From the NCBI RefSeq assembly GCF_000170895.1, contig NZ_ABCS01000004.1:120848-184847 (forward strand): a DNA stretch of 64,000 nucleotides, in the 5' to 3' direction. The translations under genes were made by a program, and so were the position numbers. The stretch is from Plesiocystis pacifica SIR-1. GTDB taxonomy: Bacteria; Myxococcota_A; Polyangia; Nannocystales; Nannocystaceae. Below are positions 33,255 through 41,801 of this stretch, piece after piece. The notes below the pieces were generated by a model. The model saw only the letters and a list, made by a program, of their open reading frames with translations. It was not told the origin of the DNA and ran no database searches. Positions within the stretch are counted from its first letter, which is position 1. The number at the start of each line of letters is the position of its first letter.

Positions 33255-34370
33255 CTACCAGGGGACCTCGTCGACGCAGGCCACGGGGACCCAGGGCGCC
33301 GCGAGGTTGTTGCAGTTGTGGGGCAGGTCGCCGATCAGCGTCGCGTGGCCGTCCTCGGGGTTGAGGGCGTACAGGCGCGAGGAGCCGCCGGCGTTGGTGC
33401 AGAAGTAGAGCTCCTCGGTCTGCGGGTGCCACTCGATCCCCACGGAGTCGATGGGCGTGTCGATGAGCGCCAGGGGCGTGGCCACGCCGGTGATCGGGTC
33501 GACGTCGTAGACCGAGTTGCTCAGATCGTTGATGGCGTAGAGGCCGGAGATGGGCGTCGCCCAGGTCGTGCCCGAGTAGTGGAAGTCCTCGCCGAGGGGC
33601 CCGACCTCCGTGCCCGCGCCGGTCATCGTGCTCAAGGTGATCAGCACGTCCGCGCTCGTGCTCACACCGTAGAGGGACTGGAGCTCGATGCCGTTGGCCG
33701 TGATCCCGGGGATCGAGCCGAAGTTGGTCGGGCCCACGGTCTCCCACTCGCAGGTGCAGGGGTCGATGATGTCGAGGGTCTGGTTGGAGTTGTTCGAGCC
33801 GTAGAGCACGCCGTCGAGGCCGAAGGTGCTCGAGGGGTAGCCCGCGTTGGTGTCCATGGTGCACAGCGCGACGGTCGAGGCGTCGGCGAGGTTGATCTTG
33901 AGCAGCTGCTTGGTCTGGTTGTTGACGCTCAGCAGCCACGGCTCGACGGGCTCGCCGGTCGTGCTCTCGTCGGTGTCGCCGTCGCCGGTTGTGTCGGTGT
34001 CGCCGTCGCCGGTTGTGTCGGTGTCGCCGTCGCCGGTGGTGTCGGTGTCACCGTCGCCGGTGGTGTCGGTGTCCGTTCCAGTCGAGGTGTCGGTGTCCGT
34101 TCCAGTCGAGGTGTCGGTGTCCGTTCCAGTCGAGGTGTCGGTGTCCGTCCCCGTCCCGGAGTCCGTATCGGTGTCGGTCGTCCCGTTGGTCGTCGAGGCC
34201 TCCGTGCCCACGTCGTCCTCGGCCTCGTCCGAAGCGCCGTCAGCCTCGTCCGCCGTCCCGCCGTTGTCCGCCGCGTCTCCGCCGCTGTCCGTGCCGCCGT
34301 CGTCGCTGCAGCCCAGGAACAGCAGAGCCGCCACGGGCACCGCCCAACGCATCTCGCATCGCATTGCCAT
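33255..34370 (-). CDS. Lipoprotein with long Thr/Asp/Gly repeat linker
   Basis: A 371-aa protein. A short signal peptide ends FLGC (lipobox), followed by about 125 residues of Asp/Thr/Gly/Ser, including perfect octapeptide repeats STGTDTDT and TTGDGDTD encoded by 24-bp tandem repeats. The C-terminal 230 residues form a beta-propeller-like domain with repeated blades (LLKINLADASTVALCTMDT, LYAINDLSNSVYDVDPITG, LYALNPEDGHATLIGDLP). Such proteins are surface-exposed in myxobacteria; the linker acts as a stalk. Internal ATGs at codons 3 and 7 are alternative starts. Function is unknown. Confidence 0.8.
   Translation of the reverse strand: MAMRCEMRWAVPVAALLFLGCSDDGGTDSGGDAADNGGTADEADGASDEAEDDVGTEASTTNGTTDTDTDSGTGTDTDTSTGTDTDTSTGTDTDTSTGTDTDTTGDGDTDTTGDGDTDTTGDGDTDTTGDGDTDESTTGEPVEPWLLSVNNQTKQLLKINLADASTVALCTMDTNAGYPSSTFGLDGVLYGSNNSNQTLDIIDPCTCEWETVGPTNFGSIPGITANGIELQSLYGVSTSADVLITLSTMTGAGTEVGPLGEDFHYSGTTWATPISGLYAINDLSNSVYDVDPITGVATPLALIDTPIDSVGIEWHPQTEELYFCTNAGGSSRLYALNPEDGHATLIGDLPHNCNNLAAPWVPVACVDEVPW
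33969..34160. repeat. Eight 24-bp tandem repeats in lipoprotein linker
   Basis: Four units of type GTCGGTGTCGCCGTCGCCGG(TTGT/TGGT) are followed by three of type GTCGGTGTCCGTTCCAGTCG(AGGT) and one variant. All are 24 bp and keep the coding frame, so unit loss or gain would change only stalk length. Confidence 0.8.
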
Positions 34371-34490
34371 CCAGTGAATTCAGCATGAGCCGAACTACCA
34401 AATCAACAGCGCTGTCGTATTTTTCGTCCAGGAACGTGGAAACTGGCGAAGCTGCCGCAGAGCTTCGCCATCAGCGTTTTGGAGCCTCGT

Positions 34491-35642
34491 TCACGGGACG
34501 ACGGGCAGTGCTCGGGGATGGGGCAGGCACTCGCTAACGAGCGCTTGTGTGGCGTCGACCCAGCTCGGGTGGGCGTTGAGGGAGGGGATCAGCCGAAGCT
34601 CTTTTCCGCCCGCCGCCTTGAAGTCCTCGACGGCCCGCATGCCGATCTCCTCGAGGGTCTCGAGGCAGTCGGCGACGAAGGCCGGGCAGTAGACCGCGAG
34701 CTTCTCGACCCCGGACTTGGCGAGCTCGACGAGGACCTCGTCGGTGTAGGGGCGGATCCACGGCGTGCGGCCGAGGCGGGACTGGAAGCTCACCGACCAC
34801 TGCAGCCCCGCTTTGAAGTCCGTGTCTCCGCTGCCGTCGCCCTCGCCGAGCTCGAGGGTGTCGGCGAGCAGGCGCGCGGTCTCGTAGCACTGGGCCCGGT
34901 AGCAGTTGCGGTTGCCGGCGTGGATCGACGCGCAGCACTGCGGCTTGGGCAGGCACTGGCCCGGATCGGCGCTGCGGATCACCTGGCGCTCGGGCAAGCC
35001 ATGAAAGGAGAACAGCACGTGGTCCGGCTGGAAGTCGTCGAGCACCGGGCGGCCGACGGCGGCGAAGGCCTCGATGAAGGCCGGGTGATCGTAAAAGGCC
35101 GGCACGATGGTCACGTAGGGCGTGTTCCACAGCTTGCCGGCCTCGGCGTAGATCTTCTCCACGGCCGAGCCCGTCGAGCTCGAGGCGTAGTGGGGGAAGA
35201 GCGGGAAGGCCACGATGCGGTCGCAGCCCTGGGCGCGCAGGCGCTCGAGGCCCGAGGCGATCGAGGGGTTGCCGTAGCGCATCGCCAGCTCGATGGGGTG
35301 CTCGTCGATGCGCGCGCGCAGGGCCTCGGTCAGCGCCTGGCCGTGGACCAGCAGGGGGGAGCCGGCCTCGGTCCACACCTCGCGGTACGCCGCCGCGCTC
35401 TTGGCTGGGCGCGTGGGCAAGATGATCAGGTTGAGCAGCAGCCACCGGGCGACGGGGTTGATGTCGATGACCCGGGGATCCGACAAGAACTCCCGGAGGT
35501 AGCGGCGCACCGGCCCGGCCTCGGGGGCGTCGGGGGTGCCGAGGTTGACCAGGAGGATGCCCGTGCGGTGGAGTTCGGCGGTCAAGGCCGGGCAACTTTG
35601 GCCCGCGTGAGCGGCGGCTGCAAGCCGCGGACCTCCCTGCAC
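34491..35642 (-). CDS. hemH: Ferrochelatase
   Basis: A 383-aa protein that inserts Fe2+ into protoporphyrin IX (or coproporphyrin) in the last steps of heme synthesis. It has VNLGTPDAP at the N-terminus, the catalytic His in LFSFHGLPERQ, and the late acidic motif FVADCLETLEEIGM. A Cys-rich insertion right after the His strand (CLPKPQCCASIHAGNRNCYRAQC) has the spacing of the internal cysteines that bind a [2Fe-2S] cluster in some bacterial ferrochelatases. The GTG at 35642 adds a 25-residue N-terminus; a TTG at 35585 is an equally plausible start. Confidence 0.92.
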   Translation of the reverse strand: MQGGPRLAAAAHAGQSCPALTAELHRTGILLVNLGTPDAPEAGPVRRYLREFLSDPRVIDINPVARWLLLNLIILPTRPAKSAAAYREVWTEAGSPLLVHGQALTEALRARIDEHPIELAMRYGNPSIASGLERLRAQGCDRIVAFPLFPHYASSSTGSAVEKIYAEAGKLWNTPYVTIVPAFYDHPAFIEAFAAVGRPVLDDFQPDHVLFSFHGLPERQVIRSADPGQCLPKPQCCASIHAGNRNCYRAQCYETARLLADTLELGEGDGSGDTDFKAGLQWSVSFQSRLGRTPWIRPYTDEVLVELAKSGVEKLAVYCPAFVADCLETLEEIGMRAVEDFKAAGGKELRLIPSLNAHPSWVDATQALVSECLPHPRALPVVP

Positions 35643-35680
35643 GCCCTGCCTACTCGCAGAGAACCGTGTTACACCGGGGC

Positions 35681-36541
35681 ATGGCGACTCTCGCGGGAAA
35701 GACCCTGTTCATCACTGGCGCGAGCCGAGGCATCGGCAAGGCCATCGCTCTGCGCGCGGCCCGGGACGGGGCCAAGGTCGTGATCGCGGCCAAGACCGCC
35801 GAGCCCCACCCCAAGCTCGAGGGCACGATCTTCACCGCGGCCAAGGAGATCGAGGAGGCCGGCGGCGAGGCCCTGCCCGTGGTCGTCGACGTGCGCTCCG
35901 AGGACGCCGTCAAGGCGGCGGTGGCCAAGGGCGTCGAGGCCTTCGGCGGCCTCGACATCCTGATCAACAACGCCTCGGCGATCATGCTCACCGGGACCCT
36001 GGCCACGCCCATGAAGCGCTTTGACCTGATGCACCAGGTCAACGCCCGCGGGACCTACCTGTGCTCCCAGGCCTGCCTGCCCCACCTGCTGAAGGCCGAG
36101 AACCCGCACATCCTCAACATCTCGCCGCCGCTGAACATGAACCCGCGGTGGTTTCGGGACCACGTCGCCTACACCATGGCCAAGTACGGCATGAGCATGT
36201 GCGTGCTCGGCATGGCCGAGGAGTTCAAGCGCAAGGGCGTGGGCGTCAACGCCCTGTGGCCGCGGACCTCCATCGCCACCGCGGCCGTCAAGAACCTGCT
36301 CGGCGGCGACGCCATGATGCAGCGCTCGCGGACCACCGACATCATGTCGGACGCGGCCCACATCATCCTCACGCGGGCGGCCAAGGGCTGCACCGGCAAT
36401 TTTTTCCTCGACGACGAGGTGCTGGCCGCCGAGGGCATCACCGACCTCGATCGCTACGCCGTCGACCCCTCGCAGAAGCTGATCATCGACTTCTTCCTCG
36501 ACGAGGCCGACGCGGCCAACGGCGCGGACTCGCCGGTCTGA
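35681..36541 (+). CDS. HSDL2-like short-chain dehydrogenase
   Basis: A 286-aa protein from ATG 35681 (MATLAGKTLF). It is a classical SDR: TGASRGIGKAIA cofactor motif, NNAS, and a catalytic YTMAK (Tyr/Lys). The ISPPLNMNPRWFRDHVAYTM and ALWPRTSIATAAV segments are close to the hydroxysteroid-dehydrogenase-like-2 group. That group occurs in peroxisomes of animals and in bacteria that handle sterols or fatty acids; a steroid or acyl substrate is therefore likely but unproven. It precedes a second SDR by 4 bp, so the two form an operon. It is divergent from hemH with only 38 bp between starts. Confidence 0.88.
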   Translation: MATLAGKTLFITGASRGIGKAIALRAARDGAKVVIAAKTAEPHPKLEGTIFTAAKEIEEAGGEALPVVVDVRSEDAVKAAVAKGVEAFGGLDILINNASAIMLTGTLATPMKRFDLMHQVNARGTYLCSQACLPHLLKAENPHILNISPPLNMNPRWFRDHVAYTMAKYGMSMCVLGMAEEFKRKGVGVNALWPRTSIATAAVKNLLGGDAMMQRSRTTDIMSDAAHIILTRAAKGCTGNFFLDDEVLAAEGITDLDRYAVDPSQKLIIDFFLDEADAANGADSPV

Positions 36542-36545
36542 GCCC

Positions 36546-37208
36546 ATGGCTACCATCCTGATCGTCGGAGCCAACCGCGGCATCGGCCTCGAGCTCGCGC
36601 GCCTCGCCAGCGCTCGGGGGGACGAGGTCATCGCCGCTTGTCGCAAGCCGTCCGCGGCCCTCGAGGCCCTCGGCGTGCGCATCGAGGCGGGCGTCGAGGT
36701 CGACTCGAGCGAGAGCGTCGCGGCGCTCTCCGATCGCCTCGGGGAGCTCGAGCTCGACGTGCTGCTGCACAACGCCGGGATCCTCCGGCGCACGACCCTC
36801 GGGGAGCTCGACTTTGACAGCATCCGCGAGCAGTTCGAGGTCAACGCCATGGGGCCGCTGCGCGTGGTCGAGGGGCTGCTCGGGCACCTGCGCGAGGGGT
36901 CGAAGGTAGCGATCGTGACCAGCCGGATGGGCTCGTTGGCGGACAACACCTCGGGCGGGAGCTACGGCTATCGGATGTCGAAGGCGGCGGTGAACATGGC
37001 GGCGGTGTCTCTGAGCCACGACTTGCGTGGGCGGGGGATCGCGGTCGGGTTGTTGCACCCGGGGTGGGTGAAGACCGACATGACCGGCGGGACGGGGCAC
37101 ATCGACGCGGAGACCTCGGCTCGGGGGTTGCTGGCGCGGGTGGATGGGCTGAACCTCGAGCGCTCGGGGGGCTTTTGGCATCAAGACGGGTCCGAGCTGC
37201 CCTGGTAG
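36546..37208 (+). CDS. SDR-family oxidoreductase (C-factor/CsgA-like group)
   Basis: A 220-aa short-chain dehydrogenase. It has VGANRGIGLELARL as the NAD(P) motif, LLHNAGIL, a Ser in VTSRMGS and the YGYRMSKAA Tyr/Lys pair, and a closing GFWHQDGSELPW typical of the small SDR group that includes the myxobacterial C-factor CsgA. That similarity is to the family as a whole; a developmental signalling role cannot be claimed here. It lies 4 bp after the HSDL2-like gene and is probably translated from the same message. Confidence 0.85.
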   Translation: MATILIVGANRGIGLELARLASARGDEVIAACRKPSAALEALGVRIEAGVEVDSSESVAALSDRLGELELDVLLHNAGILRRTTLGELDFDSIREQFEVNAMGPLRVVEGLLGHLREGSKVAIVTSRMGSLADNTSGGSYGYRMSKAAVNMAAVSLSHDLRGRGIAVGLLHPGWVKTDMTGGTGHIDAETSARGLLARVDGLNLERSGGFWHQDGSELPW

Positions 37209-37337
37209 AGGCCGGACCCCGAGCGCCCTCGGGCCACCTCGCGGCGGCCTTCCATTAACCAGTGCCGGCGAAGTCGGTGGTTTTGACACGCCCGAACAAA
37301 TTTCTGGCGTGACGTTGCGAAGCGGGCCGGCTCGCCT

Positions 37338-37354
37338 GCGGCGTTGAACGCCGC
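37338..37354. promoter_or_regulatory. Short perfect palindrome upstream of P450
   Basis: GCGGCGTT-G-AACGCCGC, 8-bp arms, lies 23 bp before the P450 start codon in the 169-bp spacer. It is well placed for a repressor operator or an mRNA hairpin that would affect initiation. No T-run is present. Confidence 0.35.
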
Positions 37355-37377
37355 GGGCGTCGTGCAATACTGCTGAC

Positions 37378-38886
37378 ATGAATGTGTCGCTGGAGTTCGC
37401 AGGTAATCGATCTATGGGCATTCATTTCCCATATGAGCGGCTGTTTACACGTCGTCACATTCGACTAGACATTGAGCTGCGGCGGCTACCCTCGCTCTTT
37501 TACAATTACGCCGAAGATACGCTCTATCACCACAGCGCGCTCGGGGATGTGTTCGAGCGCCGCCTGGGCGCGCGGACCCTCTACCTGTGCCACCCCCGCT
37601 TGGTCGAGCAGGTCCTCGTCCACCGGGCGGGGCAGTTCAGGAAGGGGCGGGGCTACGAGGCGGTCCGCGGCGTCCTGGGCGAGGGGGTGTTCGCGAGCAA
37701 CGGCGAGACCTGGTCCCGCCAGCGCCGCCTGCTCGACCCCGAGTTCTCGACCGCGCGGCTCGAGTCCCAGCTGCCCGCCCTCCACGAGGAGCTGGACGGC
37801 CTGACCGCGCGCTGGTGGGGGACGGCGATGTGCAACGTCCCCCTGCCCCTGGAGCGGGCCGTGGGCGAGTTCAGCCTCCGGCTGCTGGGCGCCACGATGC
37901 TCCAGTCCTCGGTCGGAGACAGCTTCGAGCTCATCGCCCGCTGCATGCGCGCGAGCCTGGAGCAGAGCACGAGGCGGCTGCTGAGCGGCGGGCTGCTCCA
38001 GCCGTGGATGCCGACGCCCGGGAACATCCGCGCGCGCAGGGCCGAGCGCCAGATGAGCGGGGCGATCGATCAGCTCATCGCGGAGGCGCGCACGCGGCCG
38101 GAGGCCCAGCCTGAGCCCGGCGGCGGCCGAGCTCAGCGCCCCGACAGCCAGGGTCGTTGCCCCTTTGGCTTTGATCGCGCGGGCAGCCCCGAGCCCGCCG
38201 CCGACGAGGGACGGCGGGGCCTCCTCGAGGCGATGCTGACGGAGCCCGACCCGCGCACGGGCGAGGCCATGAGCGACTCGCAGCTCCAGGCGCTGTGCCG
38301 CTCGCTGATGTTCGCGGGGCACGGGACGATCGCCCTGACGATCACGTGGGCGCTGATGTGCGCGCTCGAAGACCCCGCGGTCGAGGCGAAGATCGTGGCC
38401 GAGGTCCGCCGGGTGCTGGCCGGCCGCCTTCCCACCCTCGAAGACATCTCCAGGCTGGTCTACACGCGCCAGGTCATCCTCGAGACCCTGCGGCTGTTTC
38501 CGCCGATCCCGGCGGTCTCTCGCGAGGCGCGGGTCTCCGGCCGTGTCCTCGGCGTGGACGTCCGCGAGGGCGAGATGGTCACGATCCCCGTCTACGTGCT
38601 CCATCGCCATCGCCAGTTCTGGCGAGACCCCGAGCGCTTCGACCCCGAGCGCTGGGGCCCCGAGCGACCAGCGCCTGACCCCTTCGCGTACATGCCCTTT
38701 TTGCGCGGCGAACGCTCCTGCCCCGCGGACTCGCTGGCGATCCTCACCTCGGTCGCGTGCCTTGCGACGATCATCGATCGCTTCGAGCTGCGCAGGCTCG
38801 CGGCCGGCCCCCTTCGCGCGCGCGCGCGAATCTGTCTGCATCCCGACCCTTCTCCGCGGGTGCAGGTGTACCCCCGATCACGCTAG
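37378..38886 (+). CDS. Cytochrome P450
   Basis: A 502-aa protein. It has the oxygen-binding I-helix FAGHGTIALTITW, the K-helix ExxR in ILETLRLFPPIP (about residue 367), a PERF/W region (DPERFDPERWGPER) and the heme loop FLRGERSCPA with Cys447. Length and FDPERW spacing match bacterial CYP102/CYP4-like class II types rather than short actinobacterial P450s. A Pro/Gly/Arg-rich insert around residues 240-280 precedes the I-helix. It needs a redox partner, which is not encoded nearby. The substrate is unknown; fatty acids, steroids or a secondary metabolite are possible. Confidence 0.9.
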   Translation: MNVSLEFAGNRSMGIHFPYERLFTRRHIRLDIELRRLPSLFYNYAEDTLYHHSALGDVFERRLGARTLYLCHPRLVEQVLVHRAGQFRKGRGYEAVRGVLGEGVFASNGETWSRQRRLLDPEFSTARLESQLPALHEELDGLTARWWGTAMCNVPLPLERAVGEFSLRLLGATMLQSSVGDSFELIARCMRASLEQSTRRLLSGGLLQPWMPTPGNIRARRAERQMSGAIDQLIAEARTRPEAQPEPGGGRAQRPDSQGRCPFGFDRAGSPEPAADEGRRGLLEAMLTEPDPRTGEAMSDSQLQALCRSLMFAGHGTIALTITWALMCALEDPAVEAKIVAEVRRVLAGRLPTLEDISRLVYTRQVILETLRLFPPIPAVSREARVSGRVLGVDVREGEMVTIPVYVLHRHRQFWRDPERFDPERWGPERPAPDPFAYMPFLRGERSCPADSLAILTSVACLATIIDRFELRRLAAGPLRARARICLHPDPSPRVQVYPRSR

Positions 38887-39003
38887 CGCCGCGTGTCCGA
38901 AGACCGCGCTGGGTCTGGACCGGCACTGGAACCCGAATGGCTGCGTCGCCGCTCCTGGCGGTGGGGTCGGACGGACCTTCGGACATAGGGGATTGGCGAG
39001 GCG

Positions 39004-39786
39004 ATGACAGCAATGGAACAGGCAATGGAACAGGCAGTGGAACAGGCAATGGAACAGGCAATGGAACAGGCAATGGACTTCGACGATCGGACCGTCTTGC
39101 TGGTTGAGGACGACCGGAGCACGGCCACGTGGCTGCGGGCGACGCTCGAGAGCCGAGGGGCCACGGTCCTGTGGGCGAGATCCGTGGAGCAAGCGCGCGC
39201 CGAGGCTGCGCGGCACCGCCCCCAGCTCGCGCTCCTCGACGTCAGCGGGCTCGAGCTCGTCGTCGAGCTGCGCACGAGCGACGAGCCGTGCGCTGTGGTG
39301 GTGATGTCGGGCTCGCCAGGCTCCGCGCTGCCTCGGGCCGCGTCCGGGCTCGGGGTCGCGGAATTCTTGGACAAGCCGATCGGGCTCGAGCAGCTGGAGC
39401 GAGCCGTGCGTCTCGCGGATGAGCGCGCCGCGGTGCTGCGGCGGATCCTCGCCGCGCACGAGGGCGAGGTGGTCCAGGCGGAGATCGTCGCGTCGGTCGA
39501 GCGTCGGCTGGCGAAGGCGATGGACGAGGCGTCGGCCCAGACCTCGACCTCGTCGAGCCTGCGCATGGGGCTGTTGGCCTCGGAGTTCGGGCTGAGCGCC
39601 CGCCAGGCGCAGGCCATCGCGGGTGTCGCCGAGGGCCTGACCGACGCCGACATCGCCTCGGCGCTCAAGGTCTCCTACAGCCGCACGCGCCAGCTGCTCT
39701 CGGGGGCCTTCTCGAAGCTCGGCCTGCGGTCGCGCAACGAGTTCATCCGCTTCTTGTGGGAGCGCTCCCCGGTCGCCTCTAGCTGA
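39004..39786 (+). CDS. Response regulator with LuxR-type DNA-binding domain, N-terminal repeat
   Basis: A 260-aa protein as drawn. A receiver domain (TVLLVEDDRST; phospho-acceptor Asp in LALLDVSGLEL; Lys in EFLDKPIGLEQL) is followed by a linker helix and a NarL/LuxR-type helix-turn-helix (FGLSARQAQAIAGVAEGLTDADIASALKVSYSRTRQLL). The first 24 residues are a 12-bp DNA repeat encoding (M/V)EQA. Each unit offers an in-frame ATG or GTG, so the real start may be any of 39004, 39013, 39025, 39037, 39049, 39061 or 39073. No cognate kinase is adjacent. It probably controls genes elsewhere. Confidence 0.85.
   Translation: MTAMEQAMEQAVEQAMEQAMEQAMDFDDRTVLLVEDDRSTATWLRATLESRGATVLWARSVEQARAEAARHRPQLALLDVSGLELVVELRTSDEPCAVVVMSGSPGSALPRAASGLGVAEFLDKPIGLEQLERAVRLADERAAVLRRILAAHEGEVVQAEIVASVERRLAKAMDEASAQTSTSSSLRMGLLASEFGLSARQAQAIAGVAEGLTDADIASALKVSYSRTRQLLSGAFSKLGLRSRNEFIRFLWERSPVASS
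39013..39072 (+). repeat. Five 12-bp tandem repeats at response-regulator start
   Basis: Units ATGGAACAGGCA x5, the third beginning GTG, run directly into ATGGACTTC of the receiver domain. Each unit holds a weak Shine-Dalgarno-like GGAACAGG followed by an ATG, so repeat number alters how many tandem start sites exist without changing the frame. Confidence 0.85.
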
Positions 39787-39791
39787 GCGGG

Positions 39792-41771
39792 TTAGTCCCG
39801 CGTGCTCCCGCGCTCGAGGTGCTCGAGCAGCCAGTGCCGCCGCAGCGGCGCGAGCTCGTCGGCGTCGCTCTCGGGGATGGCGAAGCGCCAGCGCTGGTGC
39901 GGGTTGTCGACGGGCGCGAGCTCGAGCTCGACCAGGCGCTCGCGCCGAAACACGCTCAGTCGCACGGGCCCGTCGTCGCCAGCCTCGGCCAGGCGTGTGT
40001 TCGCCTCGTCGACGCTGCGGACCCGGGTGCCGGCGACGGCGATGGGCTCGTCGCCGAGCATGAGCCCCGCGCCGGCGGCCGGAGAGTCGGGCGCGACCAG
40101 CCGCACGCTGCTCCCCCCGCTCATCCCGGTCCACGGCGCGTCGCTCAGCTTCGAGGCGGTCACGTCAAAGCCGGCCTCAGCGACGAGCGCCGGGAGGGGC
40201 AGCTCCTCGGTCCCGAACACGTAGCGCTCGAAGAAGGGCCGCATGTCCTCGCCTGCTTCGGCCGAGGCCGCCGCGACGATGTCGTCGACGGTGATCGCCA
40301 CCGTCTGGGTCTTGGGATCCCGGCGCGCCCACAGCCGGCGGAACAGGCCCTTGATGGAGCCCTCGCGGCCGCGCTCGCGGGCGCGCAGGCGCAGGGTCAG
40401 GTCCAGGCACACGCCGATGAGGTTGCCCTTTTCGTAGTAGCTGATGGCGGTCTCGGCGTAGTTCGCGGAGGGCTTGTAGCTCTTGATCCACGCGTCCCGC
40501 GACAGCTGGGCGATGGGCGTGTAGTTGCGCCCGGGCTTGCGCCGGTAGCTGGTCCAGGCCGTGCCCAGCTCGTCGAGGTAGCGCCGGGGCGAGATCAGGC
40601 CCGCACGCAGCATGGCCCGGGCCTCCATGGTCTCGGTGAAGCCCTCGTGGAACCACAGCAGCTCCGTGTAGTTCTCCCGGCTGTAGTCGAAGGGCCCGAG
40701 GACTTCGTCGTGGATGCGCTTGACGTTCCACAGGTGGAAGAACTCGTGGGCGATCAGCCGCTGGACCCGCTCGTAGCCGCGCTCGCTGTCGAAGATCCAC
40801 GGGCGGACGATCATCGCGGTGCTGTCGAAGTGCTCGAGGCCGCCGCCGCCCGCGGGGTCGGCGACGAGCAGGAACACGTAGCGGTCGAAGGGCAGGCCGT
40901 TGAGGGTGCGGGCGAAGGCGCGGACGACCTGCTCGGCGTCCTGGGCCATGCGCGCGAGCTCGCCGTTGCTGCCGGCCGGGGCCGCGAACACGAACTCGAG
41001 CTGGGAGCCGGCGACCTCGAAGCGGGCGACCTGGGCGACCTCGGGGGCGGCGAGCAGGATCGGGCTGTCGGCGAGCTCGTCGAAGTCGACGGCGGTGTAG
41101 CGAGTCTGGGTCTGGGCTGAGGCCGCGTCGAGGGGCGTGTGCACGCTCCAGTCGGCGGGGGGCTGGACGGCGACGGTCGCGGGGCGCTCGGTCGCGCCAG
41201 GTTCGTAGACGAACACGCTGGTCCCGTTGAGCAGGGCGAAGCGATCGTCGACGTAGGAGGTGCGCACGCTCAGCTCGTCGGCGAACACGCGGTAGGACAC
41301 GGTGAACGCGGCGCCCTCGTTGTCGACGACCCAGGTCTGCTTGTCCGTGCGCTGGACCGGGAGCGGGCGATCGCCCTCGACGCTGCGCGCCTCGAAGTCG
41401 TAGACGTGGCGGCCGAAGTCGCGGACGAGGTAGGAGCCCGGGGCCCACGCGGCCATGGCCAGGGTGGTCTGCTCGCCCGGGGCCTCGTCGAGGCGGGCGC
41501 GCACGTGGGCGTAGCGGGTCGCGGGCGCGGGCAGCTCGAGGGCGTAGGCGATGGCCGAGCGCCCGTGCTTTTGCTTGCGGGGGCGCTTGGCCTCGGCGAC
41601 GCCGGGCAGCAGGGTGAGGGCCAGGAGCGCGAGGGCGGGGGCGAGGGCGGCGAGCGAGGCCCAAAAAAGGCGCGCCCGCCAGCCGAGGGCTGGGGGCGCG
41701 CAGGGGGGGACGGGACCGGGGGGAGCCGAAGGCGAGGCGGAGGGGGAGGCTCGGTGCGCGGCGCGGACCAT
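39792..41771 (-). CDS. M61-family (glycyl aminopeptidase-like) metallopeptidase with PDZ domain
   Basis: A 659-aa protein with a long N-terminal signal or anchor (Pro-rich start, then a hydrophobic helix ending LLPGVAEA). An N-terminal beta domain (MAAWAPGSYLVRDFGRHV) precedes the thermolysin-like catalytic domain: HEFFH in RLIAHEFFHLWNVKRI (about residue 345) and the third ligand Glu in LLWFHEGFTETM (about 374). A C-terminal PDZ domain includes GSSVRLVAPDSPAAGAGLMLGDEPIAV. The family removes N-terminal Gly/Ala or processes peptides in the periplasm. It ends 6 bp from the response regulator stop (convergent). Confidence 0.9.
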   Translation of the reverse strand: MVRAAHRASPSASPSAPPGPVPPCAPPALGWRARLFWASLAALAPALALLALTLLPGVAEAKRPRKQKHGRSAIAYALELPAPATRYAHVRARLDEAPGEQTTLAMAAWAPGSYLVRDFGRHVYDFEARSVEGDRPLPVQRTDKQTWVVDNEGAAFTVSYRVFADELSVRTSYVDDRFALLNGTSVFVYEPGATERPATVAVQPPADWSVHTPLDAASAQTQTRYTAVDFDELADSPILLAAPEVAQVARFEVAGSQLEFVFAAPAGSNGELARMAQDAEQVVRAFARTLNGLPFDRYVFLLVADPAGGGGLEHFDSTAMIVRPWIFDSERGYERVQRLIAHEFFHLWNVKRIHDEVLGPFDYSRENYTELLWFHEGFTETMEARAMLRAGLISPRRYLDELGTAWTSYRRKPGRNYTPIAQLSRDAWIKSYKPSANYAETAISYYEKGNLIGVCLDLTLRLRARERGREGSIKGLFRRLWARRDPKTQTVAITVDDIVAAASAEAGEDMRPFFERYVFGTEELPLPALVAEAGFDVTASKLSDAPWTGMSGGSSVRLVAPDSPAAGAGLMLGDEPIAVAGTRVRSVDEANTRLAEAGDDGPVRLSVFRRERLVELELAPVDNPHQRWRFAIPESDADELAPLRRHWLLEHLERGSTRD

Positions 41772-41801
41772 GGCGCCGACAGTAGCGTCCCCCGCCGGGG
41801 C

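Noticed and set aside
33969..34160. CRISPR-like regular repeats
   Set aside because: The 24-bp units are contiguous with no spacers, in coding frame and part of a lipoprotein stalk.
36546..37208. Naming the second SDR as csgA
   Set aside because: Similarity is to the whole small-SDR group; nothing in the sequence or context marks it as the developmental C-signal.
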